64,000 nt of DNA from Tubulanus polymorphus (lineage: Eukaryota > Nemertea > Palaeonemertea > Tubulaniformes > Tubulanidae), in the NCBI RefSeq assembly GCF_964204645.1, contig NC_134034.1:7127414-7191413 (forward strand), written 5' to 3'. The position numbers were made by a program, and so were the translations under genes. Shown one piece after another: positions 46,401-56,947 of the stretch; position 1 is the stretch's first letter, and every line of letters starts with the position of its first letter. The notes beneath the pieces are model-generated. The model was given only the letters and a program-made list of their open reading frames with translations. It was not told the origin of the DNA and did not search any database.

Positions 46401-49400
46401 GCTGCACCTCTAAACTTTCCATTCAAATGATCATGGTCTCTTACTTTTTTTTTAAAATCTTTATAATAAAATATCTTTTCACAATAATAACATTTATCTG
46501 CAAACTCAAATGCTTCTTTATCTTCTTCTGTCATTATAATTTCTATATTTGTATTCAATAATTTACTAAATCTTATTTCATATTCAATTAATAAGTCACA
46601 AAAATGATTGATAACATTTTCATTTCTGTAATTATAATATTCACTTTCAATTAGTTCTGAATAATCAGATTTAATATATAACCCGAAAGCAGCAGCTGAT
46701 TGATAAATCTTTTTAATTGTATTTGTTTTTGGTGGTTCATCTGAAAAATCATTTTCATTAGAATTTAATTTCTTTCTTTTATAATATATTTCTTTTCTAT
46801 CTTGATCAGTTAATTCTTTATTTAATGATTCAAAATCTCCATATATAACAAATAGAACTTTATTTTTGTAATCATATTTTTTGAATTCTAATATTTTATC
46901 TTTTTCATTTGGTAAAACTAATTTACAATAATCATGATTTTCACATAATTGTTTATGATTTGATAATGTACTTTCATTACTGAATCTATGTAAACATTTT
47001 CTACAAAGATATATTTTATGGTGATCCTTTTCTGATTTAAAAAATAAATCGATTTGTTTAATCCACATATAATGATTTTCATAATATAGTATATCTATAA
47101 CATTATTTGAATCATAATCTTTTGATAGGTATAAAGGTTCTAATGTATAATGTTTTATATTGTTACCTTTTGTATTTGGCAATTTGATTAAATCAAATAC
47201 ATTTATTCTTAAATTATAAATCTACTAATTGTCCATGATTTTCTATTTTGAAATGATTCCAAATATTCAATGTTCTATCATATACTTTATCTTTAACATA
47301 TTCATTTTTTAATTCATCATAGAATTGTTCTTTAAATAATTCAGTTATATTGAAATCATCATGTGATTTATAAAATGAATATGGAATTGCTCCTTTATAT
47401 CTCATTAATTGAAAATCATCATTATTTGGATAGTGTTGCTTTAATATCTTTAATTCATCATCAACTAATGATTTTGATAAGTTATCTAATGAACTACCTA
47501 AAAATCTATATGAATCTATAAATCTTAGGCAACCAAATTGGAATGATATATAATTCTCAGATGTTTTAGCTAACATTTTATATTTATAAGTTGGTATTTT
47601 ATCTTTTGATCTATTAGAATTTAATCTTTCTATTTCATTATTGATTTCTTCTATTTTATTACATATCTTTTTGATAAATAAATTTGCATCATATCCTGAT
47701 AGATTATGAAATATAACTGGTACAAAGTTAATTTACTTAGCTGGTAAGTTACAATTCTCATGCGCTGCACCTCTAAACTTTCCATTCAAATGATCATGGT
47801 CTCTTACTTTTTTTTTAAAATCTTTATAATAAAATATCTTTTCACAATAATAACATTTATCTGCAAACTCAAATGCTTCTTTATCTTCTTCTGTCATTAT
47901 AATTTCTATATTTGTATTCAATAATTTACTAAATCTTATTTCATATTCAATTAATAAGTCACAAAAATGATTGATAACATTTTCATTTCTATAATTATAA
48001 TATTCACTTTCAATTAGTTCTGAATAATCAGATTTGATATATAACCCGAAAGCAGCAGCTGATTGATAAATCTTTTTAATTGTATTTGTTTTTGGTGGTT
48101 CATCTGAAAAATCATTTTCATTAGAATTTAATTTCTTTCTTTTATAATATATTTCTTTTCTATCTTGATCAGTTAATTCTTTATTTAATGATTCAAAATC
48201 TCCATATATAACAAATAGTACTTTATTTTTGTAATCATATTTTTTGAATTCTAATATTTTATCTTTTTCATTTGGTAAAACTAATTTACAATAATCATGA
48301 TTTTCACATAATTGTTTATGATTTGATAATGTACTTTCATTACTGAATCTCTGTAAACATTTTCTACAAAGATATATTTTATGGTGATCCTTTTCTGATT
48401 TAAAAAATAAATCGATTTGTTTAATCCACATATAATGATTTTCATAATATAGTATATCTATAACATTATTTGAATCATAATCTTTTGATAGGTGTAAAGG
48501 TTCTAATGTATAATGTTTTATATTGTTACCTTTTGTATTTGGCAATTTGATTAAATCAAATACATTTATTCTTAAATTATTATCTCTTTCTATTTTTGGG
48601 ATATTTTTAATTCTAACAGGATAATTATATATCTTATAATTATTTTCAAATGGTTTATAATGTGTTAATCTAAAACTATGTGTAATATCATCTGTTGGAT
48701 GTAAGCAATTTATAATTGTCCATAGAAAACATTTATCATCAAAATTTTGTACATTTATTACAGCATTAGTTTTAAATGGTAGTTTAATATAACTCGATGC
48801 TTCAATATCTGGTTCTTTATAATATGATACATTATTTTCATCTATTGGTTTTGATTTAGTTAACTTATTATATTTTGTGTTATAAACATGTAAAGTCATA
48901 AATATTATTTCATCAAATATTAAACCTGATCCTTCAAAATATTTCTCTTCTATTTTAGTTTTTACTTCATTATAACATTTATCTAATTTTTCATCTATAT
49001 GTTGTTTAGATATAATATGTTGTGAATGAGAATTTATATTATATATTGGTTTATCTTCAGATTTTATAAATTTAACTTTAGTAGATATACTAATTTTAGG
49101 GTATTCAACATCTGTAATTATTTTTATAATATTTTTCAATTTTTCTAAATGTTTTTTATTTTCTTCTAATGTTTTTCCTTTATGAAATTTAAACTCAATA
49201 GCTCTTGGACCAATATCACTTTTAAATGCTTCGGTTATCTCTATATCTTTTTTATTATCTAATGAATTAATATAATTTTTTACATCTTCCATATATGGTC
49301 TGTTATTGTTTAATTTATTTCTTATTCTTTTAATTGTCTTATGTTTCTTATCATTGTCATTATCAAAATAATCCTCACCTAAAATATCATTATTCATATT

Positions 49401-49652
49401 TCTAATATGACTTTTAGATTTTAAATGTTCATTATAATATCTTTTATCACTGAATGATTGATTACATGTATCACATTTGTATGTTTCTTTTTCATTCTTT
49501 AATTCATCTAATTTAGTTTCTAATATATCATCTTCATATTCTCATTTCAATTTATTCTCTAAATATGTTTTAGTTTTATTGTGTCTTGATTTTTTGGATT
49601 TATCTATATTGATTCTACATGTTGAACAGTAGTACTTCTTATTTGCTTCCAT
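43429..49652 (-). pseudogene. POLB: P1 DNA polymerase B with a tandemly triplicated segment
   Basis: Begins at ATG 49652 with two C2H2 fingers; a TGA near 49541 replaces a Leu codon. Open parts are 47733-49397 and 43429-44091. A unit of 1363 bp is present three times in tandem, the third copy internally deleted. Motif A (YIDANNVYGWAM, near 44730-44765) lies at the end of the last unit. Motif B (NAFYGKTCEN, near 44220) and motif C (FDTDSY, near 43945) follow after frameshifts and a TAA near 44650. In P2 motif A is the part that is missing. Not functional; a region between motif A and motif B is also degraded (44100-44640). Confidence 0.92.
44650..48577 (-). repeat. Tandem triplication in the P1 polymerase gene, period 1363 bp
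   Basis: Identical blocks recur at exactly 1363-bp spacing: the 120-codon open frame at 47214-47576 equals 45851-46213, and the frame ending at 46370 starts at 47182 and again at 45819. Junctions at about 47213 and 45850 read CTTAAATTATAAATCTAC, joining two places that each contain TAAAT(A/T), a microhomology. The third unit lacks the segment between FADKCY and ELKNEY (near 45123). Confidence 0.93.
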
Positions 49653-50108
49653 TTTAATACTAAATTTTTTTTAAAATTGATTTTAGAAGTTCAATGATTT
49701 AAATATGAATTATTTCAATCACACTTTACTAACACGTTTAATGTTTAAAAATCTAACTCATACAAATACAAATATTGAAATATGTTTAAAATATATCTAT
49801 ATATCTATTCTATAAGAGCTCGTACTCTCGTACTCTGGCTTAAAAGCCTACCTTTCTAATTACTTATATATGTTATTCATTTATATTTTATTCATGTGTA
49901 TGATTATTTTAAGAGTAATAGGGGTAATGGGCTTTCATATCAAAGGTTGAGAGGTTGAGAAATTTTCCAAATGGTAAAAATAATAATAATTTCTACTTGA
50001 ATTAGGAGTGTACGCGACTAATTCAAGTAGAAATTGTTGTTATTTTCACATTTGGAAAATTTCTCGACCTTTCGACCTTTGGTATGAAAGCCCATTACCC
50101 CTATTACT
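49653..50108. repeat. P1 right terminal inverted repeat
   Basis: Reverse complement of 2676-3151 with scattered differences. It reaches the polymerase start codon and therefore holds its promoter. Confidence 0.9.
49914..50108. repeat. Terminal palindrome of P1, right
   Basis: 195 bp, both arms AGTAATAGGGGTAATGGGC outward. The loop has the same orientation relative to the element as at the left end. Confidence 0.9.
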
Positions 50109-50114
50109 ATCGTC
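50109..50114. repeat. P1 target-site duplication, right (ATCGTC)
   Basis: Same six bases as 2670-2675. Confidence 0.9.
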
Positions 50115-50410
50115 GCTGCAATCGCAGGGAATGGCGTCGCAGTGAGTCACAAGCCGTAGCAAGGCCGACCTTCACCCGGCTTAAGTCATTAAAAATCAAT
50201 GAAACACCAGTTTCATTTATGATAAAAAAACTCAAATGAAAAAAGTCTGGCTTATAAAGCTGTCTGCTCAGACGAAATTTTCAAAAAAATCTTCATTTTT
50301 GGCAATAAAATAGATAATTGTGATTGATCGTTGCAAGTCACAACCAGTTCATCACAAATTAACTTGCATTTTAATAAATCTGATTCCTCCTTTACAGTGA
50401 ATTTAGCTTT
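50115..50410. other. Host sequence right of P1, no gene
   Basis: TCGCA-rich at first, continuing the repeat that P1 entered, then unremarkable non-coding sequence. Confidence 0.6.
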
Positions 50411-51413
50411 AACCTAGTAGAGGCTACTAGCCTATGTAGGCCTATGTATATGCGTAGGCCTAACATCCGGACAGATTGGTCGTAGGCCTATTGAATAACA
50501 ACCCTCCTAAATATCATAAATGTTGTTTTGAAGTTCAATCCAATGAGTCCGTTAATAACCGCAACATTTATACTGTGTTTGTTTGGGACAGTAAAGGTCA
50601 GTACCGGTAGGCCTAGCCTTAAGGTCGCGTAAAACTCGTTAAACACTTCAAGCGACACAGCGAATGATCTCCTTTCCCCCACAGCGAACGCTTACTCCGA
50701 ATGTCAAGTGTGAGTCCAGCATACGGATGGGAGTGTGTTATATACTTGTATTTAGTAAAAACCGTGTGCATTTGACAATGATCGGTATGTACTGTAGGAA
50801 ATATAGAGTATTGATGGTATTAATATAGAGGTTGAAGCCCGCGGCCGAATAAAGTAATATATTCTTTTATTTTGATACCTCGTCGACATAACAGCTTTTC
50901 TCCGCTATATCTCTTCGGCGTGTTTAGTTTAGGCCTACGACTCCCCGGTACACTAAAGATTTATTTTAGTAAATACACGGTTAATTCGGTAAAGAAAAAT
51001 AGGTATTGTTAAACTAACTCCTTGAAACCCACAGCCAAATCACTGGTAGTAATAAATTAATTTGTACTCGATTTGATTCTCATGATGAGGAGAAACTCGC
51101 AGCTGATCCCCGGAATGACGATGTAGTGACACACGTCGATTCGTCGATGTTTACGGCTCGAAAGTGCTTTTAAAATCTAAAGTAGTAAATTTCCAGTGTA
51201 TCGGTAATATGATTTGATGAGGAAAATGGGCTATTGTTAAAATTTTGAAGACCTCGGCTGAATGTGAAGTCCGCAGCAATAAATTAGTACATTTATACTT
51301 GAATTGATAATCGAAGTGACTATCGGCCTGCGGGTTGATTTCGGGATGACGACTCGAAAAACATGTCGCCCCATTGAATGGGGCTAAATTTTCGATGTTT
51401 ACGGTCCGACAGT
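50411..51413. repeat. Host inverted repeat, left arm, about 1 kb
   Basis: Reverse complement of 56948-57950 with small differences. Recognisable anchors: AACCTAGTAGAGGCTACTAG at 50411, CCAATGAGTCCGTTAATAAC near 50542, CTTCGGCGTGTTTAGTTTAG near 50914, CCCCATTGAATGGGGC near 51369. Short ORFs in it are mirrored in the other arm and show no protein motif. Confidence 0.85.
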
Positions 51414-51827
51414 AGTAATAGGGGTAATGGGCTTTCAAGCCAAAGGTCGAACGGTCGAGCTCATTAAAAAACAAAACATTAAAAGTAATTTAAAACTATA
51501 ATATATTTTCATAACCGTGTGTATTTTATATTATAACTAAATATTTATTCTAAGATATCAATAATTTAAAATTTAAAAAGCATATTGTATTAAATCAATT
51601 GGTCGCTCCACTTCGCTACCGCTCCGCTCCACGACCAATTGATTTATTTACAATACACAAATTCATATAATCAAATATATTTTAATAATAATAATAATTA
51701 TTCTATTATTCAACTGAAGTACACACGGTTATGAAAATATATTATAGTTTTAAATTACTTTTAATATTTGTTTTTAATGAACTCGACCATTCAACCTTTA
51801 ACCTGAAAGCCCATTACCCCTATTACT
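51414..51827. repeat. Terminal palindrome of P3, enlarged (414 bp)
   Basis: Arms start as in P1 and P2 up to GGTCGA(G)CTC, but continue with different inner arms (ACTATAATATATTTTCATAA and its complement). A central secondary hairpin has AAATCAATTGGTCG / CGACCAATTGATTT arms around a GCTCC-rich loop (51591-51643). Confidence 0.88.
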
Positions 51828-52033
51828 CTTAAAGTAATCATATTCATGAATAACATTTAAATTGACAGATTATTCAATATAAAAGTATATATTTACAACA
51901 TTATTTCAATATTCATATTTGTATGAGTTAGATTTTTAAACATTAAAAGTGTTAGTAAAGTGTGATTGAAATAATACATGATATAAATCATTGAACTTCT
52001 AAAATCAATTTAGTAAAAAAATATGTATAATAA

Positions 52034-52714
52034 ATGGAATCAGAACAACCACAAACTATCAATATTACAAATAACACTGGTGTTATGAATATATACTACA
52101 AGAAGTGTTCTAAATGTGAATTAGATAAATTAGCTTTAACAGAATTTAGTAAGCGTAAGATTAGCAAAGATAGTTTTCAATATTGCTGTAAAACTTGTAC
52201 TAAACTATATACCAAACAATATCGAGAAGATAATAGAGAAGCTTACAATGATTATATGACAGAATATATGAGAGAAAGATATAAAACAGATCATAATTTT
52301 AGATTGAAACAATGCTTAACATCTAGATTAACACAATTATTCAACAAAGAAACACATTCAGAAACATTCAGATCTAATTTGTTGGGTTGTTCAGATGAAT
52401 TTCTCAAATCATGGATTATATTTCAATTCGATGATAAAATGAATACAGATAATTATGGGGATTATCACCATATTAATCACGTGTTACCAATATCTAAATT
52501 TAACATGAATGATGAATACAATAAAAAACTTATTTGGAATTGGAAAAATTTAAGACCTTTAGAAAAGAAGGAAAACATAATTAAATCCAATAAACTAGAT
52601 TTACAGTTATATTCAGAACAGTTAACAAAGGCAATGAAATTTATTGATCAATGGAACAATGATCCAAATAATGAACAATACGTTGAGGAATTTGATATCA
52701 AGGATCCGAAATGA
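52034..52714 (+). CDS. P3 HNH endonuclease, intact frame
   Basis: An open 226-aa protein. Cysteine pairs CSKCELD (near residue 24) and CCKTC (near 51), a helical linker (NREAYNDYMTEYMRERYK), LLGCSDEFLKSWI, then the HNH core HHINHVLPISKF with an Asn in place of the Asp found in P1 and P2 (HIDHV), and WNWKNLRPLEKKEN. The Asp to Asn change next to the catalytic His may weaken metal binding. The end EEFDIKDPK is encoded by sequence that lies far downstream in P1 (near 5165), so a deletion has given a new C-terminus and removed the DUF3102-like gene. Confidence 0.88.
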   Translation: MESEQPQTINITNNTGVMNIYYKKCSKCELDKLALTEFSKRKISKDSFQYCCKTCTKLYTKQYREDNREAYNDYMTEYMRERYKTDHNFRLKQCLTSRLTQLFNKETHSETFRSNLLGCSDEFLKSWIIFQFDDKMNTDNYGDYHHINHVLPISKFNMNDEYNKKLIWNWKNLRPLEKKENIIKSNKLDLQLYSEQLTKAMKFIDQWNNDPNNEQYVEEFDIKDPK

Positions 52715-53019
52715 CTTATCTGGACAGTTATAATTACTGCTCCTAAAAGATAGACAATAGTAGTGAGATATCAAATAGAATTTAAATAAAATATAATAAA
52801 AAAACAATAACTCCAATTAGCTAGTGAATTCTATTATATTTTTAATATTTTCTTTTCAAAAAGAGAATACTTTATATTTTGAATAGATTCAAATAAAAAA
52901 AGTCTTTAAATTCAAATAGCTAGTATCAGTAGTCAATACTAGAATTCTTTAGCTTTAACTAGCTAGTATCATTTGAAGAATACTTATAATATTTTTTTTG
53001 CTTTTTTTCTCTAATATAA
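52715..53019. other. P3 spacer
   Basis: AT-rich, no gene; matches P1 5170-5440 and P2 26680-27020. Ends in a T-run and CTCTAATATAAATG. Confidence 0.7.
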
Positions 53020-53628
53020 ATGTCAAAGAAATCTAATAAGAATAGTATTGATATTGAAAAGACATTAGATGATTTGGGTATAAGTGATAATAAAGATACA
53101 GTTGTAACTAATTGTGGTCAAGTTAATTGTAATATAGATTATGAATACTATTTATATTGTAAGCATCATCTAGAACTATTGATTGCCGGTGGAAAAACTA
53201 AGGAGTTTTTAAATAGAATCATTACTTTTCAAGAACTAGACTCTATGAAACCAGATAAAGTAATAAAATATTTTAAGATTTATGAAGAAGCTAGATTAGC
53301 TAGAATAAATGATTCTATTTCAGATGGTATTGTCAAATGTTATTCTAAGTTATGTAACCAGTTAATACCAATTAATGATGAAAATAAATTATATAGTGAT
53401 TTGAAAAATGACTACTTAGTTATGACTGAATTACAAAAATGGGTTGGATATGCTTCATTTCAATTAGGATCGGTTATGACATTAATTTCTACTGGTGTCA
53501 TAACATTTTCGAACATCAAGCCTATGGAATATAAATCAGGTAAGAACGAAACAGATGACGCTGTACTACAACCAAACGTCGAAACAGAAAATGAATCAGA
53601 ACAAAAATTAACTAAAATAAATGAGTGA
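53020..53628 (+). CDS. P3 202-aa conserved protein, intact
   Basis: Open and colinear with P1 5445-6053. The central region YEYYLYCKHHLELLIAGG and the C-terminal half to KLTKINE are nearly unchanged; differences cluster in the N-terminal linker (DTVVTNCGQVN) and in one added codon pair before VLQPN. It overlaps the next gene by eight bases (ATGAGTGA). Confidence 0.82.
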   Translation: MSKKSNKNSIDIEKTLDDLGISDNKDTVVTNCGQVNCNIDYEYYLYCKHHLELLIAGGKTKEFLNRIITFQELDSMKPDKVIKYFKIYEEARLARINDSISDGIVKCYSKLCNQLIPINDENKLYSDLKNDYLVMTELQKWVGYASFQLGSVMTLISTGVITFSNIKPMEYKSGKNETDDAVLQPNVETENESEQKLTKINE

Positions 53629-53980
53629 TGGCGTTAAGAAAAAGGCTAGATCAGAGAAACAAATGAAATGGGCAAGAGAATTAGGTAAAAGATCTTCAGA
53701 ATTAAAAAAAGCTAGGAAAAAGAAATTAACTGATATAAATGAATCACCTGATATTGTTTCAAATAATAATCCATCTAATTCTTCTAATCCTGGAAGTTAT
53801 TATAAATTATATATTACAATTGGATTAGCAACAGTTATTATATTATCCGGTGTAATATATAAATCAAAATTCAAATCTGATGATAAAGATGATTCCAATG
53901 ACAATAAACCTATCATACCAGAAAATAAGTCAAATCATAAAGTCATTGAAACTAAATCTAAATTATTATTAATGGATTAA
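53621..53980 (+). CDS. P3 small single-pass membrane protein, intact
   Basis: 119 aa: basic N-terminus (KKKARSEKQMKWARELG), Ser/Asn linker shortened by about four codons relative to P2, one membrane span LYITIGLATVIILSGVIY, then KSKFKSDDKDD and a tail ending KLLLMD. Six bases separate it from the integrase start. Confidence 0.78.
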   Translation: MSDGVKKKARSEKQMKWARELGKRSSELKKARKKKLTDINESPDIVSNNNPSNSSNPGSYYKLYITIGLATVIILSGVIYKSKFKSDDKDDSNDNKPIIPENKSNHKVIETKSKLLLMD

Positions 53981-53986
53981 GATAAG

Positions 53987-55099
53987 ATGAAAAAAGAACA
54001 ATATTTAAGAGAGTTATATTATAACCCAGAAAGTGAAGTATCATATTCTAACGTTTCAGAATTATAGAATAAAATTAAATCTGATAATGAAAATGGTGCC
54101 GTACGGCACCCACATGGTGATATAAAATATAGTGAACTAAGATTATGGTTACAAAATCAACCAACATATCAAATCCACAAGAAAATGGATAAAACTTATT
54201 TAACAAGAAAAGTTATGGTTTCATATATCGATCAACAATGGCAAGCAGATTTAATTGACATGAAGAACTTGAAGAATACAACAAAGGATATTTCTGGATA
54301 CTGAATGTTATAGACATATTCAGTAGATACGCATGGTCAATTCCAATCAAAAATAAAACTGGAATAGAAGTAACAAATGCCTTTAAGAATATATTTAAAG
54401 AAGCTATTCCAGATAAGATACAATTTGATGAAGGTAAGGAATTCTATAACAAACATTTCAAAAAACTATTGTCTGATAACGATGTAGATTATTTTTCAAC
54501 ACACTCAGATAAAAAAGCATCTATTATAGAAAGATTTAATAAAACATTGAAAACTAGAATGTGGAAATATTTTACTGCTAATGAAACATATAAATATATC
54601 GATGTGTTAGATGATTTAGTGAAAGGTTATAATAATTCTAAACATAGTTCTATAAATATGAAACCTATACAAGCTAGAAAAGAAGATAATTCAGAAATAG
54701 TTTTGAATAATTCATATGGTGCATTTGTTACACATGATTTCGGTGAACCTAGATTCAAAATTGGACAACACGTTAGAATATCTAAATATCGAAAAACCTT
54801 TTATAAAGGTTATACCCCTAATTTTACTGAAGAAATATTCAAGATTAAAAAAGATAATATTAACTAAACCATTTGTTTATAAACTAGAAGATCTAAAAGA
54901 TGAAGAAATATTAGGTTATTTCTATGAACAAGAATTATCACTTGTACCAAATCCAGATGAAGTAGAATAAAAAATAGAAAAAGTATTGAAAACAAAAACT
55001 CATGAAGGAAAAAAGTATTCTTTAGTGAAATATAAAGGATACGATGATAAATTTAATGAATGGATTTTATCTAGTAAAATTAAAAGAATAAATGAATAA
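53987..55099 (+). pseudogene. INT: P3 integrase, broken
   Basis: All three catalytic regions are present: WQADLIDM, FDEGKEFYN and SIIERFNKTLK (the last in the open frame 54469-54867). The gene is broken by TAG at codon 27 (54065-54067), a one-base loss near 54268, another indel before 54860 and a TAA near 54968 ahead of the chromodomain (KYKGYDDKFNEWI). It carries the GGTGCCGTACGGCACC palindrome insertion (54096). Confidence 0.9.
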
Positions 55100-55567
55100 A
55101 GATTTATTTATATTTGAACCGCATAATATGTTAGTTACTGGCGTAACAAACGGTGATAAAACACATTTCATATTAGATTTGTTAGAAACTATTTATAAGA
55201 ATCATTTTGATAATATAATATTATTCTGTCCTACTTATGAAATGAATAAAACATATAATAGAGATATAGTTAAGTTATATTAGTTATATTAGATCCTAAA
55301 ACAGTAAAAGAAAATTTAGATAATTGTATAAAAATAGCAATTGATACTTATAAAGGATCAAATACATTATTCATTATAGATGATTGTGCTAATCTACATG
55401 ATTCAGATTTCTAGTTTTATTTTATAACAAAGATAGAAAATCTATGCAACAATCATTGGAAGAAAATCAAATTATACCTTGAATATATGAATAAATTAAA
55501 GAATAATAAAGGTTCAAAATTATTACTGAGACTACAATTTCCCTATGAATATAAATTTATAAAATAA
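55092..55567 (+). pseudogene. ATP: P3 packaging ATPase, Walker A altered and internally deleted
   Basis: Walker A reads TGVTNGDKTHF against TGVTNCGKTHF in P2, losing the Gly before Lys. A frame loss follows at 55276-55290. The segment from DSKVRESELCY to ENIRFLV is deleted near 55405, and part of PTELNDEY near 55480. The end QFPYEYKFIK is kept. Confidence 0.9.
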
Positions 55568-55941
55568 CTATTTATAATTTGGAATATTATAGAAACTAAT
55601 TTATATATCTATATACTAGACGTACGAGTAAGAATCTAAGATTCTTACCGAGAAAGTGAGATTCTTAGTTTCTTACGTTCGTCTAGTATATAGATATATA
55701 AATTATTAAATGAATTATATAAAAATGAATAAATTATATGTTTTCTCTTAATAATAATAAAAATAGATTATATTATAACTATTTCTATACTTAGATTAAT
55801 AATTTTATGTTTTTAATTTTTATGAAAACTATTATATATAACTATATACTAGACGTACGAGTAAGAAAGTAAGATTTCTTGGATTCTTGGATTCTTACTC
55901 GTACGTCTAGTATATAGTTATATAAATTAGTTTTATAATAA
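55568..55941. terminator. P3 convergence zone with two large hairpins
   Basis: Hairpin one (about 55607-55703) and hairpin two (about 55837-55924) both have stems built on CTATATACTAGACGTACGAG and its complement, with loops rich in AAGAATC/GATTCTT. They separate the ATPase from the convergent zinc-finger gene, as the foldbacks of P1 do, though the sequence is different. Candidate bidirectional terminators. Confidence 0.55.
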
Positions 55942-56814
55942 TTATTCTAATTTTGTTTCTAATATAATTATAAAATCATCTCTGTTTATATCTAATTCAC
56001 TCAAAGTCTTAGGTAGATTTATTAATTTTAGTCGAGTCATCTTTGAATGATAATTAGTAGGTATATTAGCTTTTTCTCTTAATTTTTCTAAGTATTCATC
56101 AAAGTCATCATTATCAAAATCAAATTGATATCCAAAATGTTTTATTAGATAACTTAAATCTATTTTTCTAATATATAATAATTTATATATTTGTTCAGGA
56201 TTATCTTCTGCATAAGCTAATAATTTATCAAATAACAACTTATAGAATATATAATATTGGTTAGTTTTAGGATTAAAATATTTGATATATTTATTTGGGT
56301 TATTTAACAATGGTATCATACTCACCATTTTATAAACATTAATTAGATGTAACTTTGATTTACAATGAGTATTTTCATCAACAGGTTCAATTTTCTTATT
56401 ACAATATTGACACGTTTTATTTCTTTCTATTTCTTCTAATTTCTTTTCATGTTCTTCTAACTTCCTTTCATTTTCGATATGCGCTTGAGATTTTTTATGT
56501 TTAGAAAACTTACTTTTAGAAATATCTAAATCACAATGTTTTTTAGAATCATCAATTGTTTCATTATCATTAGTTTCAATTGTATCAACATTATCTGTTA
56601 TATTATCTATGGTATCATTTGTTTCAATTGTATTAACATTATCTATGATATTATCTATTTTATTATTATCAGATATCTTATTATCGTTATTAGGGTTTTC
56701 TGTTTCTTCACAGAAAACCCTATTGAAATTCGCGTGATTATTAGGGTTTTCTGTTATTTCACAGAAAACCCTATTGATATCCGCGTGATTATTATTATTA
56801 TAATTTTCTTCCAC
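55942..56814 (-). CDS. P3 repeat-rich zinc-finger protein (G slot)
   Basis: An open 290-aa protein. The N-terminus has a duplicated 18-residue unit around RVFCE.TENPNN and a second repeat (NVDTIETND) that is degenerate. One incomplete finger (HCDLDISKSKFSKHKKSQAH) and one CQYCNKKIEP...H...H finger follow, then an aromatic and leucine-rich helical C-terminus (YYIFYKLLFDKLLAY; LTLPKTLSEL-like). Unlike the P1 and P2 proteins in the same slot except in overall plan. The frame is open although neighbouring genes are broken. Confidence 0.75.
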   Translation of the reverse strand: MEENYNNNNHADINRVFCEITENPNNHANFNRVFCEETENPNNDNKISDNNKIDNIIDNVNTIETNDTIDNITDNVDTIETNDNETIDDSKKHCDLDISKSKFSKHKKSQAHIENERKLEEHEKKLEEIERNKTCQYCNKKIEPVDENTHCKSKLHLINVYKMVSMIPLLNNPNKYIKYFNPKTNQYYIFYKLLFDKLLAYAEDNPEQIYKLLYIRKIDLSYLIKHFGYQFDFDNDDFDEYLEKLREKANIPTNYHSKMTRLKLINLPKTLSELDINRDDFIIILETKLE

Positions 56815-56947
56815 ACTATTTTTACCAAAAGAACATAGGCTTTGTTACCTTACCGCTGTTTCATATACAATCCATATAATATCGTTCAGCTCACTGAGAT
56901 CTACAAATAGCCCGCGTGTTTTTTCACGAATCATCGTTACAAAAGCG

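Larger units (their letters stand above)
51414..56816. mobile_element. P3: Polinton half-element (nuclease-integrase-ATPase block)
   Basis: Begins with AGTAATAGGGGTAATGGGC in a large terminal palindrome, then HNH, 202-aa protein, membrane protein, integrase, ATPase, a hairpin zone and a zinc-finger gene on the opposite strand. The polymerase and capsid genes and the right terminus are absent. No target duplication could be found because the right end is lost near 56816. It sits between the arms of the host inverted repeat. Confidence 0.88.

Noticed and set aside
50488-51474. ORFs in the left host arm and their mirrors in the right arm
   Set aside because: Each is mirrored or broken in the other arm, and no protein motif is visible.
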